Assembly: GCA_003615045.1 (NCBI GenBank)
Contig: ML014121.1
Location: 124,001 to 188,000 of the forward strand
Origin: Caulochytrium protostelioides
Lineage: Eukaryota > Chytridiomycota > Caulochytriomycetes > Caulochytriales > Caulochytriaceae
Reading direction: 5' to 3'
Length of the DNA: 64,000 bases
Part shown: piece after piece, positions 10,784 through 21,751 of the stretch
Numbering within the stretch: the stretch's first letter is position 1
How the letters are laid out: each line of letters starts with the position of its first letter
The notes under the pieces: generated by a model
What the model was told of the DNA's origin: nothing
Seen by the model: only the letters and a program-made list of their open reading frames with translations
Database searches by the model: none
Position numbers and translations under genes: made by a program

Positions 10784-10920
10784 ACCGACGGCGCGACTGC
10801 CTCGGTGGGGAACCCCTAGGGGGCACCACCGAGGGTGTGGTGTTCGCGATAGGTCGTCTCAAGGGAAAGTCGGTGTGTTTTTTTTTCGTAAGTTGAACGT
10901 CTGTTCTTAAAAAATTATAC
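10784..10920 (+). repeat. Right end of Fanzor copy 1 with conserved hairpin
   Basis: A perfect 9-bp inverted repeat, CCTCGGTGG at 10800-10808 and CCACCGAGG at 10826-10834, encloses a second palindrome, CCCCTAGGGG. Then come GGTCGTCTCAAGGGA at 10852-10866 and the terminal TGTTCTTAAAAAA near 10903-10915. The hairpin recurs at the same place in copy 3. The last two motifs recur in copy 2. In TnpB/Fanzor systems the guide RNA is made from this 3' end, so this is a candidate guide-RNA scaffold region. The element ends one or two bases before the Atos stop codon. Confidence 0.75.
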
Positions 10921-10921
10921 A

Positions 10922-12362
10922 TCAATCGACATGCAGGAAGCGTTCGCCCGGAGCGGGGCCGTCAACGACGGTTTCGAACTGCTCGTCGCGGTCGGGGTAG
11001 CGGTGGCCAAAGACGACGCGGATCGTGCCCGCCAGCGCAATGGCGCCCTGCGCGTCGGACGCAAAGTGGACCTGGACCGCGTACCGCATCGAGGGCGGCT
11101 GCGACGGACCCGTCGCCAGCATAAACTCGCCTGCAATCGGCGACGCGCCCAACAGCGGGCTTCCGCGCGACGTCGGTGTCGGGTGGGTCGGGCTCGACGG
11201 CGTCGGCGATGGGACGGCCAGCCGCGCGCCGCGCTGCGCGATGGATGGCGGCGAGCGCGGCGGCGGCGACAGCGGCGGCGGCGGCGGCGGCGACGGCGAG
11301 GGCAGCGCTTGCCCATCCGGCGACGCCGACCGACTCGCGCCGGCGGACCGGCCGCCCGCGACGACGCGGTACGACTTCTGGCGCAGGAAGGTCCGTGTGT
11401 TCGGCGGCATGGCGCGCAGATCGTACGACAGCAAGAAGAGTTTGAGGGCCGCGCGCTGGGAAGCGTCGGCGGGGTTGGCGTTCATGATGAGGATCTGCAG
11501 CTGTCCGCGGGGCGGTAAGGGGAACCCGCCCGTCGGGAGCGGGATGGCGCCGACATACGGCGACGTCACGTGAGCCGTGTCACCCGGCAGATCGTAGCAG
11601 AAGGCGGGGAAGGAGAGCTGCAAATGGGGCGGGCAGCGGAGGGCCTGTGGGCACTTGCCGAGTCCGACCACGCCAATGTCCGCCAGGAAGTGGACGGGCT
11701 TGGACGGCACAAGCGACATGCGGCCCGAGACGATGCTTTCTTCGTAAGACCCCACCAGCGTGCCAAACGGCTCGCCCTTGCGTGGCGAGCAGGCGAGGCC
11801 CATCCCGGACGCCGCGTCGCGATGCTCATCGGCCCCGTCGTCGACGAGCTTGAGATCGCCGGCATCCTCCGAGGAGCCGATGGCGGCGCGTGCGCCGGGA
11901 CGGATGACGACCGGTGCAGCGAGGTGGCGTCGCTGCTTCTCGCGCTCGGCGGCGATCGTGCGCTCGTGAGCACGGTCGCGCTCGCGCGCTGCTTCGACGT
12001 CCTCGTCGTGCCGCGGGCGGAGCGGATGGCTGCGGCCGACCTGGGCGCGAAAGAGGGCCTGCATGTGGCTCAGCGAGACGACCCGTTTCTGCAGCGTCGG
12101 CGAGGGCATGGGGCTTCCGACGCGCGCCTGGGCCGTGGGCAGCGCGGGGACCGCGGGATGGCTCGGGCCCAGGGTGCCGGCCACGGTGTCGGCAAAGGCT
12201 TCGGTGAGCAGCGACGACGGCGGCGGCGTCGGGGGCGGACTCGCGTCGTCGACCTGCGACGACGATGGCGCCGTCAGAGACGCCCGATCAGCCTCTGTCG
12301 GCGTGAGTGTCTGTGGCGTGGACTCGGCGGATGCAGCTCCAGCCGTGGGTCTGGGAGTGATG

Positions 12363-12412
<50 letters not shown>

Positions 12413-14317
12413 TGCAAGGTTGCTCTCTCGTGTGGATGCGTACTGGGCCGATGCAGAAGGCAAGGGGCGCGGCATCGCAGACAGACCATGGGCTGGCTGG
12501 GCCCGCATTTCGGCGGTAGGCGAGACCCACGTCGACGGCGGAGCCTCGGCCACATCGGCGTGGGGCGTATAGACCATGGTGACGACGCTGCCCCAGACGC
12601 CGTGCGCTGTGCGAAATTTCTTGCCGTGGAGCTTGCCCAGGAGGGACGGCGCCGGCGCGGCGGATGCCGGTGCAGCGGTTGATGCCGATAGGCGCGGGCT
12701 GCCCCGGTGACTGCCAGCGCTGGCGGGGAGGGCCTGCGGCTCCAATGCGGGAGGGGCTGGTAGTGAGGGCGGCAGCGAGGACAATGCCTGTGGCGGCGAA
12801 TGCATGCCCGTGCAGGCATGGCCACTCGCGTTGGCAGCAGCTGACGCAGGGTCGGGTCTTGGTGCGGGCAAGGCGTTGTTCCAATCGGTGGGATGGCCAA
12901 GACCTTCCTGTGACAGCTCGGGCGAGTCCGGCCGGCGCATTGGCGGACCGCCCGCCGGCAGGGGTCCCGCGGGAGAGGTCGATGGCGGGTCCGACGGGGT
13001 GTCATCCGGACACGGCGGAGGATGCCGGGCCGCATCGGACGACGACGACGACGACGACGACGCTGCCGTTGTCGTCGTGGTCGCCGCCGCCGTGGCGGCC
13101 GGCGGTGTCAGGCGTGACGGAGACGCCGGGTGGCGCGCCACAGCGAGATGGGTGCGGCCCGGTCGAGGCTTCTTCGGCGTCAGGAAGACGTGGGCCTCGA
13201 CGGCATCGCTCGCCAGCCGGCCTTGGGCACGCCAGGCGTCCAACGGCAACGACCGCAGGGAGCCGTAGATCTTTTGTGCGAGCAGCTGCAGTTCACTGTA
13301 GTCGGGCTGTGACGGCGAGAGGCTCATCTGTCGGTCCAACTGGATGGACCACCACTCCACCAGCGCCGCCGACGGCGCCGGCCCGACCGAGGCATGATGC
13401 GGCGGCGAGAGCACGGAGGACGAGGGTGGTGTGCACTCCTTGTGCGAGGCCGCATCGTACCGCGGTGAGGCGGTGCCGCTTGATCGTGGCGCATGGTCCG
13501 CCCACAGCTCAATCACGAGCCACGCACGGGCGGACGACCCGTCGGATGGCGACGACGATGACGGGAGTGACGACGATAGCGGTGTGGCGGCGGTGCCCGA
13601 CAGGGCCGTCCGAATGGGCTGCGGTCGCGGCGGATCGGTATGACGCGAGGCGATGCCTGACCGGGGCGGCGGCGGCGGCGGCGGCGGCGTCGCCGCCGAG
13701 ACCCTCACGGAGACGGGCACGGGCGACCGTGGGGGGAGCGATGTCGCGCCGTCCACGGCGTGGTCCGCCGCCTCGGTCCTCACCATGGATGGCTTGCAGG
13801 GGGACGGGGCGACCAACTCCACCGAGCCTCCGCGGGGCGGCACCCCGGCGGATGGCGGGGGCGGCGGTGGCGCCATGGATGCCGCTGCATCGGACGGCGT
13901 GAACGACGCGGTTGGCGATGTCGGCCGAGACCTCAAGGAGGCTGCCGAGGGCGACGGGAGCGGAGGGCCGGCCAGAAAAAAGGAACGGACCGCGGCACTG
14001 ACCTGGACTTCCATGGACGGTGTGGACGGGTGGCACGACGACGGGTCGCCGAGGGGGATGGGGCTCACCGACGTCGGCGCCGGTGCCGGCGCCGCCGTCG
14101 GGGCTCGTACCGTGGGGCGACCGTGGAGGTCCTGGCGCCAGGTGCGGCGATCCAGCGGCACGCGACCCTTGAGGACGATTTGAACGATTTTGGCAATGTA
14201 GGTGGCCATATCGGGCTCGCTGGGCTCCGCGAGGGGTGGGGCCAGGGCGCCCAGCGCGGGCGCGGGCCTGGCGCCGCTGCGCACGGCGGTCGGCGTCGCT
14301 GCGATCGGCGCCGCCAT
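10922..14317 (-). CDS. Atos-family (FAM214/DUF4210-type) protein, about 1131 residues
   Basis: The start is the ATG at 14317 (MAAPIAATPTAV). The frame stays open to 15703, but that extension is repetitive Arg/Ala-rich sequence with no ATG at its far end. Near the N-terminus, MATYIAKIVQIVLKGRVP matches the conserved N-terminal Atos motif. About 700 disordered Ala/Pro/Ser residues follow. The C-terminal 275 residues hold the Atos-like domain: VGSYEESIVSGRMS, the FLADIGVVGLG strand, SFPAFCYDL, SPYVGAIPLP, GQLQILIMNAN, FLLSYDLRAMPPNTRTFLRQ, and the final GTIRVVFGHRYPDRDEQFET. A Pro-rich insert splits the last two blocks. Animal Atos proteins are transcriptional regulators, and fungal relatives are linked to meiotic chromosome segregation by Pfam naming. 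The function here is not known. The stop abuts the right end of Fanzor copy 1. Confidence 0.82.
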
Positions 14318-16165
14318 GACTGCTGCTGGAAGCGCTATGGTGGCGGTGTGCGGGCGTCGACAGCGGCTCCCCCGCGGTAGGCGGCGAGGGCGGCGAGGGC
14401 GGCGCCCGAGAGACGGGGGTGTGTGGCGAGTCCACGAGGCGTGTGCGAGGCAGTGGCACGACCGACGCTCCTGAGCGAGCGTGGCGGCGACACGAGTCTC
14501 GACACACGGCGACGGATACGCGCGCAGGGCAGGACGCCGCCGCCGGGTCGCGCTGCAGGCTCGCGTGGTCGGATCGACGGGTCGGGTCGGATCGAGTCGA
14601 GTCGGGTCGGACAGACGGGTCGGGTCGGGTCGGGTCGAGTCGGAAGGGTTCACGGACTCAACGACAGAGCCATGAGCGGCGCTGCGAAGGACGCTGCTAC
14701 GCAGCGCCGTGCTGCGAGGGGTGGCAGCGCCGCACCGCACCGCACCGCACCGCACCGGCAAGCCCGTGGCAGCGGCGGGTGGGACCTGGAAGCTTGTGTG
14801 AGGCGTCAGCCGCGTGCACGTGGCTCGCACGTGGCACGTGGCACGCGCGCGCCTCTCCGAGCGGGAAGCTCCCACGACAGAAAAGGCGCCTGGCCGATCG
14901 CGCGGGGCCATCCGCGACCACGTGGCCACCACGGGGTCGTGGCCGCCGCCGCAGCGCAGCGCAGCACGGCGGATGACGCCACCCGTGACGGGCACACGGC
15001 GCCGCGAGCGCGAGCGTCGGGTGTCTCCGCCGCCGACAGGACCCATCCCATCCAGGCCGAGCCTCCCGGGGGGCGGGCGATCCCGTCCCGTCCCGTCCCG
15101 TCCCGCGCTGCGCCACGCGGCGCTGCGCCACGCGGCGCTGAGCCACGCAGCGCTGAGCCACGCAGCGCTGAGCCACGCGCCGGCGATCCCCCTGATCGCC
15201 CCGGCGGGCGCGGCACGGATCCCTGGCTGCTGGACGCTTGCCGCGGGGCAGGCCGCCGCGGCGCCCAGTCTCCCAGCGGACGTCGACGGAGGCATGCGAC
15301 GACCACGGCCAAGACGGAGCGGTCGGTGGCCGAGGATCCGGAAGCACCGACGGAACCGCGCGGCCAACGGGGAAACCGCTCTCTCGGCCGAGAACGAACC
15401 CCGAGGCGCGGTGCGAGACGGTTGGTGCGGCGCCCACCCTGCGCCCACCCTGCGCACGAGGGCGCTGCATGACGTGCGGAACTTGGGTGCCCACGGGAGG
15501 GAGCGGCATGGACGCCGTGGCCCTTGTTGGCGCGACGGTTCGGGACGCGCGTGGCCTACCGCCGCGGTGGCTTCCCCTCCCCTCCCGCCTTCCCTCTCCC
15601 CCAGCGCCATGCCGCCAGAGGGGCCCGGGATCGGCATTCCCCGCAAGGCATCCAGCAGATGATGAAGCCAACGTGGGGATGACGACCACCGCGAGGCCCT
15701 CAAAGCGCTTGGGTCCGTTTGGGATGCCGCGTCTATCCATCGCCCATCATGCGCCGCTCTGAAGTCGGCGGGTCATGCTCCGCTCCGACGTCGGGTCCAT
15801 ACCCGTCTCCGCAGCGGCACAGGTACGAGTCGCCGATGCGGGCCGCTCTTGGTCCGGAACGTGCTCAGCGCATGCGAGGCCGGACGGCGTAGTGACCTAC
15901 CCAGCACGCCTGTGCTCGTGCACAAAGGAATGGACGATGAACGGCGAACAGCTCCATCGCTGACAACATGCATGAGCGTGAGCGGATCGCCGAGTTGAGG
16001 TCAACGGATCGAGATGAAGCGTGGTGATGAAGCGTGCTGTATCATTGTCACCATCGGATCTCCGCCCGAATAACCATCCAACGGTTTCGCCGTAGAGAGA
16101 CTCTTCGCTTTCTTTTGGTCGTCCGTGTGGTGACAGACCATTCTCGACAGACCCTCCTCCACACC
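14318..16165. other. Repeat-rich divergent intergenic region
   Basis: GC-rich sequence upstream of the Atos gene and the cysteine-rich membrane protein. It contains (GGGTC/GAGTC)n at 14575-14650, a short CACCG array near 14731-14758, a CCCGT array at 15082-15104, and the 15-bp array listed separately. Very long open frames on both strands are by-products of this composition. Confidence 0.6.
15106..15180. repeat. 15-bp tandem repeat, about five units
   Basis: Units of the form CGCTGMGCCACGCRG repeat directly about five times, beside a CCCGT pentamer array at 15082-15104. On the minus strand they would read as SAAWL/SAAWR repeats, which explains the artificially long open frame here. Confidence 0.85.
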
Positions 16166-18034
16166 ATGCGCCTGAGTCCTAATGCCACGATTGGCGCCCT
16201 CATAACGGCGAACCGCATCATCGGTCTGCAGCCCGGATATGTCGAGCTTGCCGAGCCCGTCGTCCTCGCGCCTGGCGAGAGTTTCAAGCTGATCGTGCCG
16301 CCCTCCATGCAGGCGGAGCTGATGTGGAACAACCAGACGCGGCCGCATGCCATCTGGGAGGGCAGCAGCCCGCCCCCCAACGGGACGCTCATCAACGCCA
16401 GCGGGGCGGTCGCCACGCTCAGACGGCTCAGTCTCGCGGGACCGCTCCCGGCGACCACCATCTGCAGCCTCGGCGGCTACATCAATGCGGCTGGCGAGTG
16501 CACATGCTATCCGCGGTTCAACGGCCCTGGCTGCAACAACTGTGCCGACGGCTTCTTCGGCTTCGACTGTCAGCCCTGCCCCGTCTGCACGGGCATCGAT
16601 ACTTGCGAGGATGGCGCTCACGGGACCGGCGTCTGCCGGTGCTGGCCGAGCTCCGAGCGGCCCGCGTGCCCGAAGTGCCCGGAAGACATGTGGCATGCCG
16701 GCGGCCAGTGCATCAAGTGCCCGCGATACTGCGAGTCCTGCGGCATTCGCAACGACGGCGTCAATGAGCCGATCTGCATGGCCTGCCTCGGCCGCGGGGT
16801 CGGCCCCGTCCTCGCCGAGATGGACAACCTCTGCGGCGTCAGCGGCTGCCCCGAGGGCACGTACTACAATGACGGCGCCAAGTGCAAGCGCTGTCGTCCC
16901 GGCTGCAAGCGGTGCGCCGGCTCAGGCGCCTTCGCCTGCGACGAGTGCCTGCCCGGGTTCCGCCACCAGAACGGGTACTGCAAGCCCCTGGTCGGCGCCA
17001 CTCATGCGCTCGCGCGGGTGGAGGCACCGTCCGTGATCCTGCCCCCGTTCACGCAGCTCACCGGCGACATGGCCACGATCTATGGCATCGTCGTCGTCAT
17101 CTTGACCTACTCCACCACCAAGACCATCACCCTCGCGCCCAGCGCCACGATCCCATCGACGCCGGTGCCGACCTACACGACCTGGGGCGAGATCATTACC
17201 CTGTGGCTGCCCCTGAATTCGTTGGGCACTTGGACATCGCATCCGGGACTCATTGTCGCCTCCGGCTACCCGGACTGGAGTCTGGTGCGCATGATCAGCA
17301 AGAGCGAGCGGGCCGTCGAGGTGGAGACCATAGCGACGTCGGCGCCGGGGATCGACGGCGCGGCCGCCCGGACCACGCAGACCACGCCGGCGCCCGGCGT
17401 CATGCCCGCCCTCGGCGCCGCGGCCGCTGGAGCGGCGCTCGACTTGCGGCCACGCGACGGCATCAACGGCGGTCTGCCGACGCGCACCCTCGATCCAGCG
17501 GCCGTGGCGGCCACAGACCCTGCCCGGTCGATCGCCTCGTCCGCAGCAAAAGCATCGCGCCGCGCGGCGGCGTTGGCGGCCCAGATGGCGCAGTACCGCC
17601 GCACCGACGTGATCTGCACGGTGGTGGCGAGCGTGCTCGGCGGCCTGATCGCGCTGTGGGCCCTCGTCACGGTCTACCATGGGCGCGCGGTCGCGCGGCG
17701 GCAGCGTCGGACGCGCCGCGTCGTGGCCCACGCGACGGCGCTCAGCCGTGCGCGCCAGGCCGAGGCCGCCGCCGACACGCTGCGTGCGTCCCTGGCCGCC
17801 GCGCGCGTCGCTCGCCAGCAGGCGGCCGCGTCCTCGACGACCGCACCCGTCCCGCGGGCTGGCGCTGCAACGACCGCGCCGGCGACGCCCGCCGCCACGG
17901 CGACGGCTTCGACGGCGTCGCTCAAGGCGCGAGAGGAACGCCGGCAGCTCCGTCACGCGGTCCTCAGCGTGATCGCTGCGGCGCGCCCCTCGACGTCGGA
18001 CCGCTCGGGCCGGCCGCCGGCGTTGCAGCGGTGA
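16166..18034 (+). CDS. Cysteine-rich EGF/furin-like single-pass membrane protein
   Basis: About 622 residues from the ATG at 16166. Residues 110-160 form an EGF/laminin-like unit (GECTCYPRFNGPGCNNCADG). Residues 160-275 are furin-like or growth-factor-receptor-type CxxC repeats (CPKCPEDMWH, CIKCPRYCESCG, CKRCRPGCKRCAGSGAFACD). A Thr/Pro/Ala-rich stalk follows. One strong membrane helix, VICTVVASVLGGLIALWALV, is at about 481-502, and an Arg/Ala-rich cytoplasmic tail completes the protein. This is a type I receptor or adhesion topology, but the chosen start has no signal peptide. The frame is open upstream to 16034 without an ATG, so a signal-peptide exon upstream of about 16150 is likely. The ligand and role are unknown. 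Confidence 0.75.
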   Translation: MRLSPNATIGALITANRIIGLQPGYVELAEPVVLAPGESFKLIVPPSMQAELMWNNQTRPHAIWEGSSPPPNGTLINASGAVATLRRLSLAGPLPATTICSLGGYINAAGECTCYPRFNGPGCNNCADGFFGFDCQPCPVCTGIDTCEDGAHGTGVCRCWPSSERPACPKCPEDMWHAGGQCIKCPRYCESCGIRNDGVNEPICMACLGRGVGPVLAEMDNLCGVSGCPEGTYYNDGAKCKRCRPGCKRCAGSGAFACDECLPGFRHQNGYCKPLVGATHALARVEAPSVILPPFTQLTGDMATIYGIVVVILTYSTTKTITLAPSATIPSTPVPTYTTWGEIITLWLPLNSLGTWTSHPGLIVASGYPDWSLVRMISKSERAVEVETIATSAPGIDGAAARTTQTTPAPGVMPALGAAAAGAALDLRPRDGINGGLPTRTLDPAAVAATDPARSIASSAAKASRRAAALAAQMAQYRRTDVICTVVASVLGGLIALWALVTVYHGRAVARRQRRTRRVVAHATALSRARQAEAAADTLRASLAAARVARQQAAASSTTAPVPRAGAATTAPATPAATATASTASLKAREERRQLRHAVLSVIAAARPSTSDRSGRPPALQR

Positions 18035-19874
18035 TGGCACGACGTCAGAGAGCGAATGCACGACGGCTTTGGTGCGCCATACCGTCTCCCTCGCCACTTC
18101 CCCTTCCCGCCGCCGGTTGCCGCGGCCGTCGCCCGTGGGATACGCCGCGCTTGGCAGCGGGATCGGCGTTGCGCCAGCCTTCGCCGCTTCAACCGCCGTG
18201 ATGTCGCCGCGGCCGCGGGCCCCGTCAGGTGAAGCGGTGCTGCGCCTCTTCCGTGGCACGAGCATCTGGTGTCGCAGTGGCGGGCCAGGCGCCCCATCGC
18301 ACCCATTCGCCCGACGGATGGCCGGCCCGCGAGGGTCCCCTGGCGTCGCCATCCATCCATCCATCCATCCATCCATCCGCGGCCGAGGGCATACCGGAGC
18401 ACCAGAGGGCAAGCGGCCGCAACCAACCATCCGCTGATGCGCAGGACGCATCAGAGATCGAGCTACAAGGCGACCATGTCAAATCAGGCATACTGGACGA
18501 ACGACTTTCCGCTTGTTTGAGTGAGAGGCGCTTCCTGTCGATAAGGCGCACCTAGCAAGCTGTCTCCCGTTCTTGAAGAAGAGCCACGACCGTGCACCCA
18601 CCACCCATCCCGTTTCCCTTTTTTTAAAAGGTACATATACCAGACAGTGCAGCACGACCGCTGCCGGACCCCATCCATTCATACTCGACCGCTGTGCGCT
18701 GGCACGAAGGGCGAGACGGCGCGCGCTATGCCCCCGCTGGGCCTGGAGCTCCCGAAGCGCTGAGCGGCGGACGATGCCAACGACCGGCGCTCCCGCCCAT
18801 GCCGACCAGAGCGGCCCGGCTGATCCACTGCCCGTATGCTCGGCCCTCGTCCAGGCCTTTCTGGACCGGCCGCGCGGACCGGACGGTGCCACGAGAAGAT
18901 CCGCCCGGCCCCTCGCTCCCTGCAGGCCGCCTGATGGCCCGCGTGGCCGTCTTTTGAAGCGTCCGCGGATCCGAGCAGGCCCGCTGGAGCGGCACGGCCG
19001 TGATGGCGGTCTTCGTGCGCACACCGCTGGCGACAGGATCCAACGGCCCGCCGCGGGCCGCCGCCTAGTCTCCTGCCGGGCAGCGGCATCCCGTGTTCAG
19101 CCTGCGGCGTGGAGCATCGCCATCCGTGCCGTCGTTCCTGCGCCCCGTCGCCTTTCCATGGACACTTCCGTGGGCAGCACGACGCTCCGAGGCGGCTGGG
19201 TCGCATCCGACCCGCACGTGCCCACGAGACGGACCACGGTCAGACTGCCCTCAACGCGCGTCCGCCAGCAGCCATCCAGTGTGCCCGCTCGCAGCGTCGC
19301 CTTTCTGTCTCAGCGCGTTCCCGGATCTCGACGATCGGGGCATAGTCCCCGAGATGGTGGCGCTAAGATGCGTCGTTGCTCCGGCGGAACCGGCGGCCGG
19401 CGTCGCCGTCGCCCAGCAGTCCGCTCGCTCGAATCGCGGCCGCCGATGCGGCTCGCTGTAGTGGCGTCCATGGGCGTGTCACGCGGACGTGACTCGGCGA
19501 GACCGCCGGCATGGCGTCGTGCCCCATCGGGACCGTCTGTTCTCTGCCATCGGCACCGCGTGGTCGGCCGCAGGATGAGACGGGAGCGTGATTTCGGTGC
19601 AGCGATCGGTGTCTCCTTATCGGGCGATGCACTTGCCGCTCGATGGCGGAGTGGTCCGGACGGCGTGCCTCGTCTTCGGTGATGGGCCATGACAGACGGC
19701 GGTCGGGTGTGCTCGCTAGATGCTGTTGCCCACTACTGCTCGGCCTTTGGGATCCACAAGACTTTGTTGAGATGCCGTTTCGAGATGATCCATTAATGAA
19801 CCAAGGAACTCACCTGTCTGTCCTTTTGTCTTTTTTTGTTGGATCGCTGTAGCCAACCCGTTCAAGCCGTCAAC
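18035..19874. other. 1.8-kb intergenic region
   Basis: Contains an ATCC microsatellite at 18351-18378. Otherwise there are only Arg/Pro-rich open frames with no recognisable content. Just before RPL34 a pyrimidine-rich stretch (CTGTCCTTTTGTCTTTTTTT, about 19819-19838) resembles the 5' terminal oligopyrimidine context of ribosomal protein genes. Confidence 0.45.
18351..18378. repeat. (ATCC)n microsatellite
   Basis: Seven perfect ATCC units. Confidence 0.95.
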
Positions 19875-20225
19875 ATGGTTCAGCGCGTGACTTACCGTCG
19901 TCGTCTTTCGTACAACACGAAGTCGAACAAGATCTCCGTGACGAAGACGCCCGGCGGCCGCATTGTCGCCCACCGTCTCCGCAAGCGTGGCTCCCCGGTC
20001 TCCTGCGGTGACTGCGGCATCGCCCTGGCCGGCATCCCGCACGCCCGCCCGGCCGTCCTCAAGCGCATGCCCAAGCGCGAGAAGAACGTGACCCGCGCCT
20101 ACGGCGGCTCCCGCTGCGCCGAGTGCGTTCGCGCCCGCATCGTCCGCTCGTTCCTTGTCGATGAGCAGCGCATCGTCAAGAAGGTGCTCAAGGACCAGGC
20201 CAAGCAGCAGGCCGCCAAGAACTAA
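19875..20225 (+). CDS. RPL34: 60S ribosomal protein L34 (eL34)
   Basis: A component of the large cytosolic ribosomal subunit. 116 residues, the normal length for the family. The start [19 protein letters not shown] is the canonical eL34 N-terminus. The middle carries [15 protein letters not shown] and the [12 protein letters not shown] motif with its zinc-type cysteines. The C-terminus ends in Lys-rich [11 protein letters not shown]. The gene is uninterrupted, with near-uniform C- or G-ending codons typical of high expression. It converges on the FKBP gene with about 300 bases between stops. Confidence 0.97.
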   Translation: MVQRVTYRRRLSYNTKSNKISVTKTPGGRIVAHRLRKRGSPVSCGDCGIALAGIPHARPAVLKRMPKREKNVTRAYGGSRCAECVRARIVRSFLVDEQRIVKKVLKDQAKQQAAKN

Positions 20226-20526
20226 GCACGCCGTCGTCGAAACAAAATAATCCGCGCGCGCTCTTTGTGCTTTCTAGTTGATTGAATCCCGCTTTAAACA
20301 AACGTCTTTCACCGGCGTCTTTCATCGATCTGCCACGCGATGATCTGCCGACAGGCGATAGGATGGCTAAGAGAGAGGGGGAGGCGTGGCCGCTGCCCGT
20401 TGAGACAGCTGTTGGGATGCATTTGTCGAGAGCGACGGGCTCGGTTGGGTTCTGATCTTTTGGTAAAGATAAACATTACGTTAGAACAAGAGAGAAGGCG
20501 CTACTGACCACGAAGCCAGGTGGGGC
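20226..20526. other. Convergent intergenic spacer between RPL34 and FKBP2
   Basis: About 300 bases of lower-GC sequence between two stop codons. It should hold both 3' UTRs and polyadenylation sites. No gene seen. Confidence 0.5.
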
Positions 20527-21018
20527 TTACAGCTCGTCGCGGTCCTCGTCCGCATCGGCCTCAGCCTTGGCTTCCGGCTTGGGCTTGTTCACAATGCTCA
20601 TCAGCTCGACGTCGAAGATGAGCGTGGCCTTGGGCGGGATCGGGCCCATGCCGCGGTCGCCGTAGCCGAGGTGCGGCGGAATGGTCAGCGTGCGGTTCTC
20701 GCCGACACACATGCCCAGTAGACCGGCCTCCCACCCGGCGATCACCGAGTTGCCGCCTAGCTCCAGCGGGCCGAAGGGACGGCGGCCCGGGTTGCGTGAC
20801 GAGTCAAAGACGGTGCCGTCCTTCAGCTTGCCCGTGTAGTGGACGATCACGCGGTCGCCGCGCTCGGTGGAGCCATAGCAGTCCAACGTCTTGCCCGTCG
20901 TGACAATCTGGACGTCCTTCAGCTCCGCATCCGTGGCACGTGCCATCGGCACCATCGTGAGCAGCAGGGCGACCGTGACCATCGCCACGGCGGCAAGCAG
21001 ACGAGCCATGCGCGTCAT
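20527..21018 (-). CDS. FKBP2: FKBP-type peptidyl-prolyl isomerase, ER-resident (FKBP2/FKBP13-like)
   Basis: 163 residues from the ATG at 21018; a second Met three codons on is also possible. A signal peptide (LLAAVAMVTVALLLTMVPMARA) precedes one FKBP domain, residues about 42-138: VIVHYTGKLKDGTVFDSS, then the GWEAGLLGMCVGENRTLTIP core, GYGDRGMG and LIFDVELMSI. The C-terminus is acidic and ends in RDEL, an HDEL/KDEL-type ER-retrieval signal. The protein should therefore catalyse proline isomerisation in the ER lumen. Length and order match FKBP2. Confidence 0.94.
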   Translation of the reverse strand: MTRMARLLAAVAMVTVALLLTMVPMARATDAELKDVQIVTTGKTLDCYGSTERGDRVIVHYTGKLKDGTVFDSSRNPGRRPFGPLELGGNSVIAGWEAGLLGMCVGENRTLTIPPHLGYGDRGMGPIPPKATLIFDVELMSIVNKPKPEAKAEADADEDRDEL

Positions 21019-21751
21019 GATGAATTGAAAGCGGTACGATACGGGTCTAGCCAACAAAAGAAAACGGGTAGGACAGAAGGCGGCGGACGTGGTGGGCCAA
21101 CAACAACAGAAAACACGATTTGTTTAACGTGATAAAGCGCATCTTTGATCTTTCTCGCGGATGACCACAACGCCAACCTGTTACAGGGACCGACGTGACC
21201 AAGAGGATAGATGCTACCTCGTATCACCTCGATGACATATCTATGTATGGGCCATGTGGGATAACGCGTCAGATCGCCAGAGGCGACTGCATGGCGATAC
21301 CCGATACCACTTGCGCATGCGCCAAAGCTCGAGAGGTGCGGAGAGACAACGCGACGCGCCAGGACCACGCAGCCCTGCGCCCGCGACGAGTCGTCCCGCG
21401 TTCTTTCCGCACCCCGGCGGCGCCCCGGCGGCTTGGACGGACCTCGGTTGCGTTGGCGAGCGTGGCCCACGGCGGTGCGCACGCAGCCGGCAAAAAAACA
21501 TACACAGCGATGGTCGCTAGGCGAGCCTTCGCCTCGGCGCGGCTCAGCCTCAGTGACATCCCCAGTGGCCAGCCCCCTGCCACCATATCACCGATGAGGA
21601 GCAGAATCACCACGTACGAGCAGTCGACGGCTCGTCTTGCGCAGCTTTCCCGGCGACGGCTGCATCTCGATAAGCTGCCGTCACTCGGCGCCGACCCACA
21701 GACGTTGCATCCGCATTTGATGCCAACGCAGGCGGCGACGGGACACGCAGG
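21019..21751. other. Intergenic region upstream of FKBP2
   Basis: Overlapping open frames on both strands, none with recognisable content. It presumably holds the FKBP2 promoter. Confidence 0.4.

Noticed and set aside
14318-15703. N-terminal extension of the Atos frame by 462 residues
   Set aside because: The open frame begins at TTG, is made of tandem-repeat and Arg-rich sequence, and lies before a good ATG at 14317. It is a by-product of high GC and repeats.
18573-19682. 369-residue plus-strand frame upstream of RPL34
   Set aside because: Arg/Pro/Ser-rich with no domain and overlapped by other open frames. Compositional.
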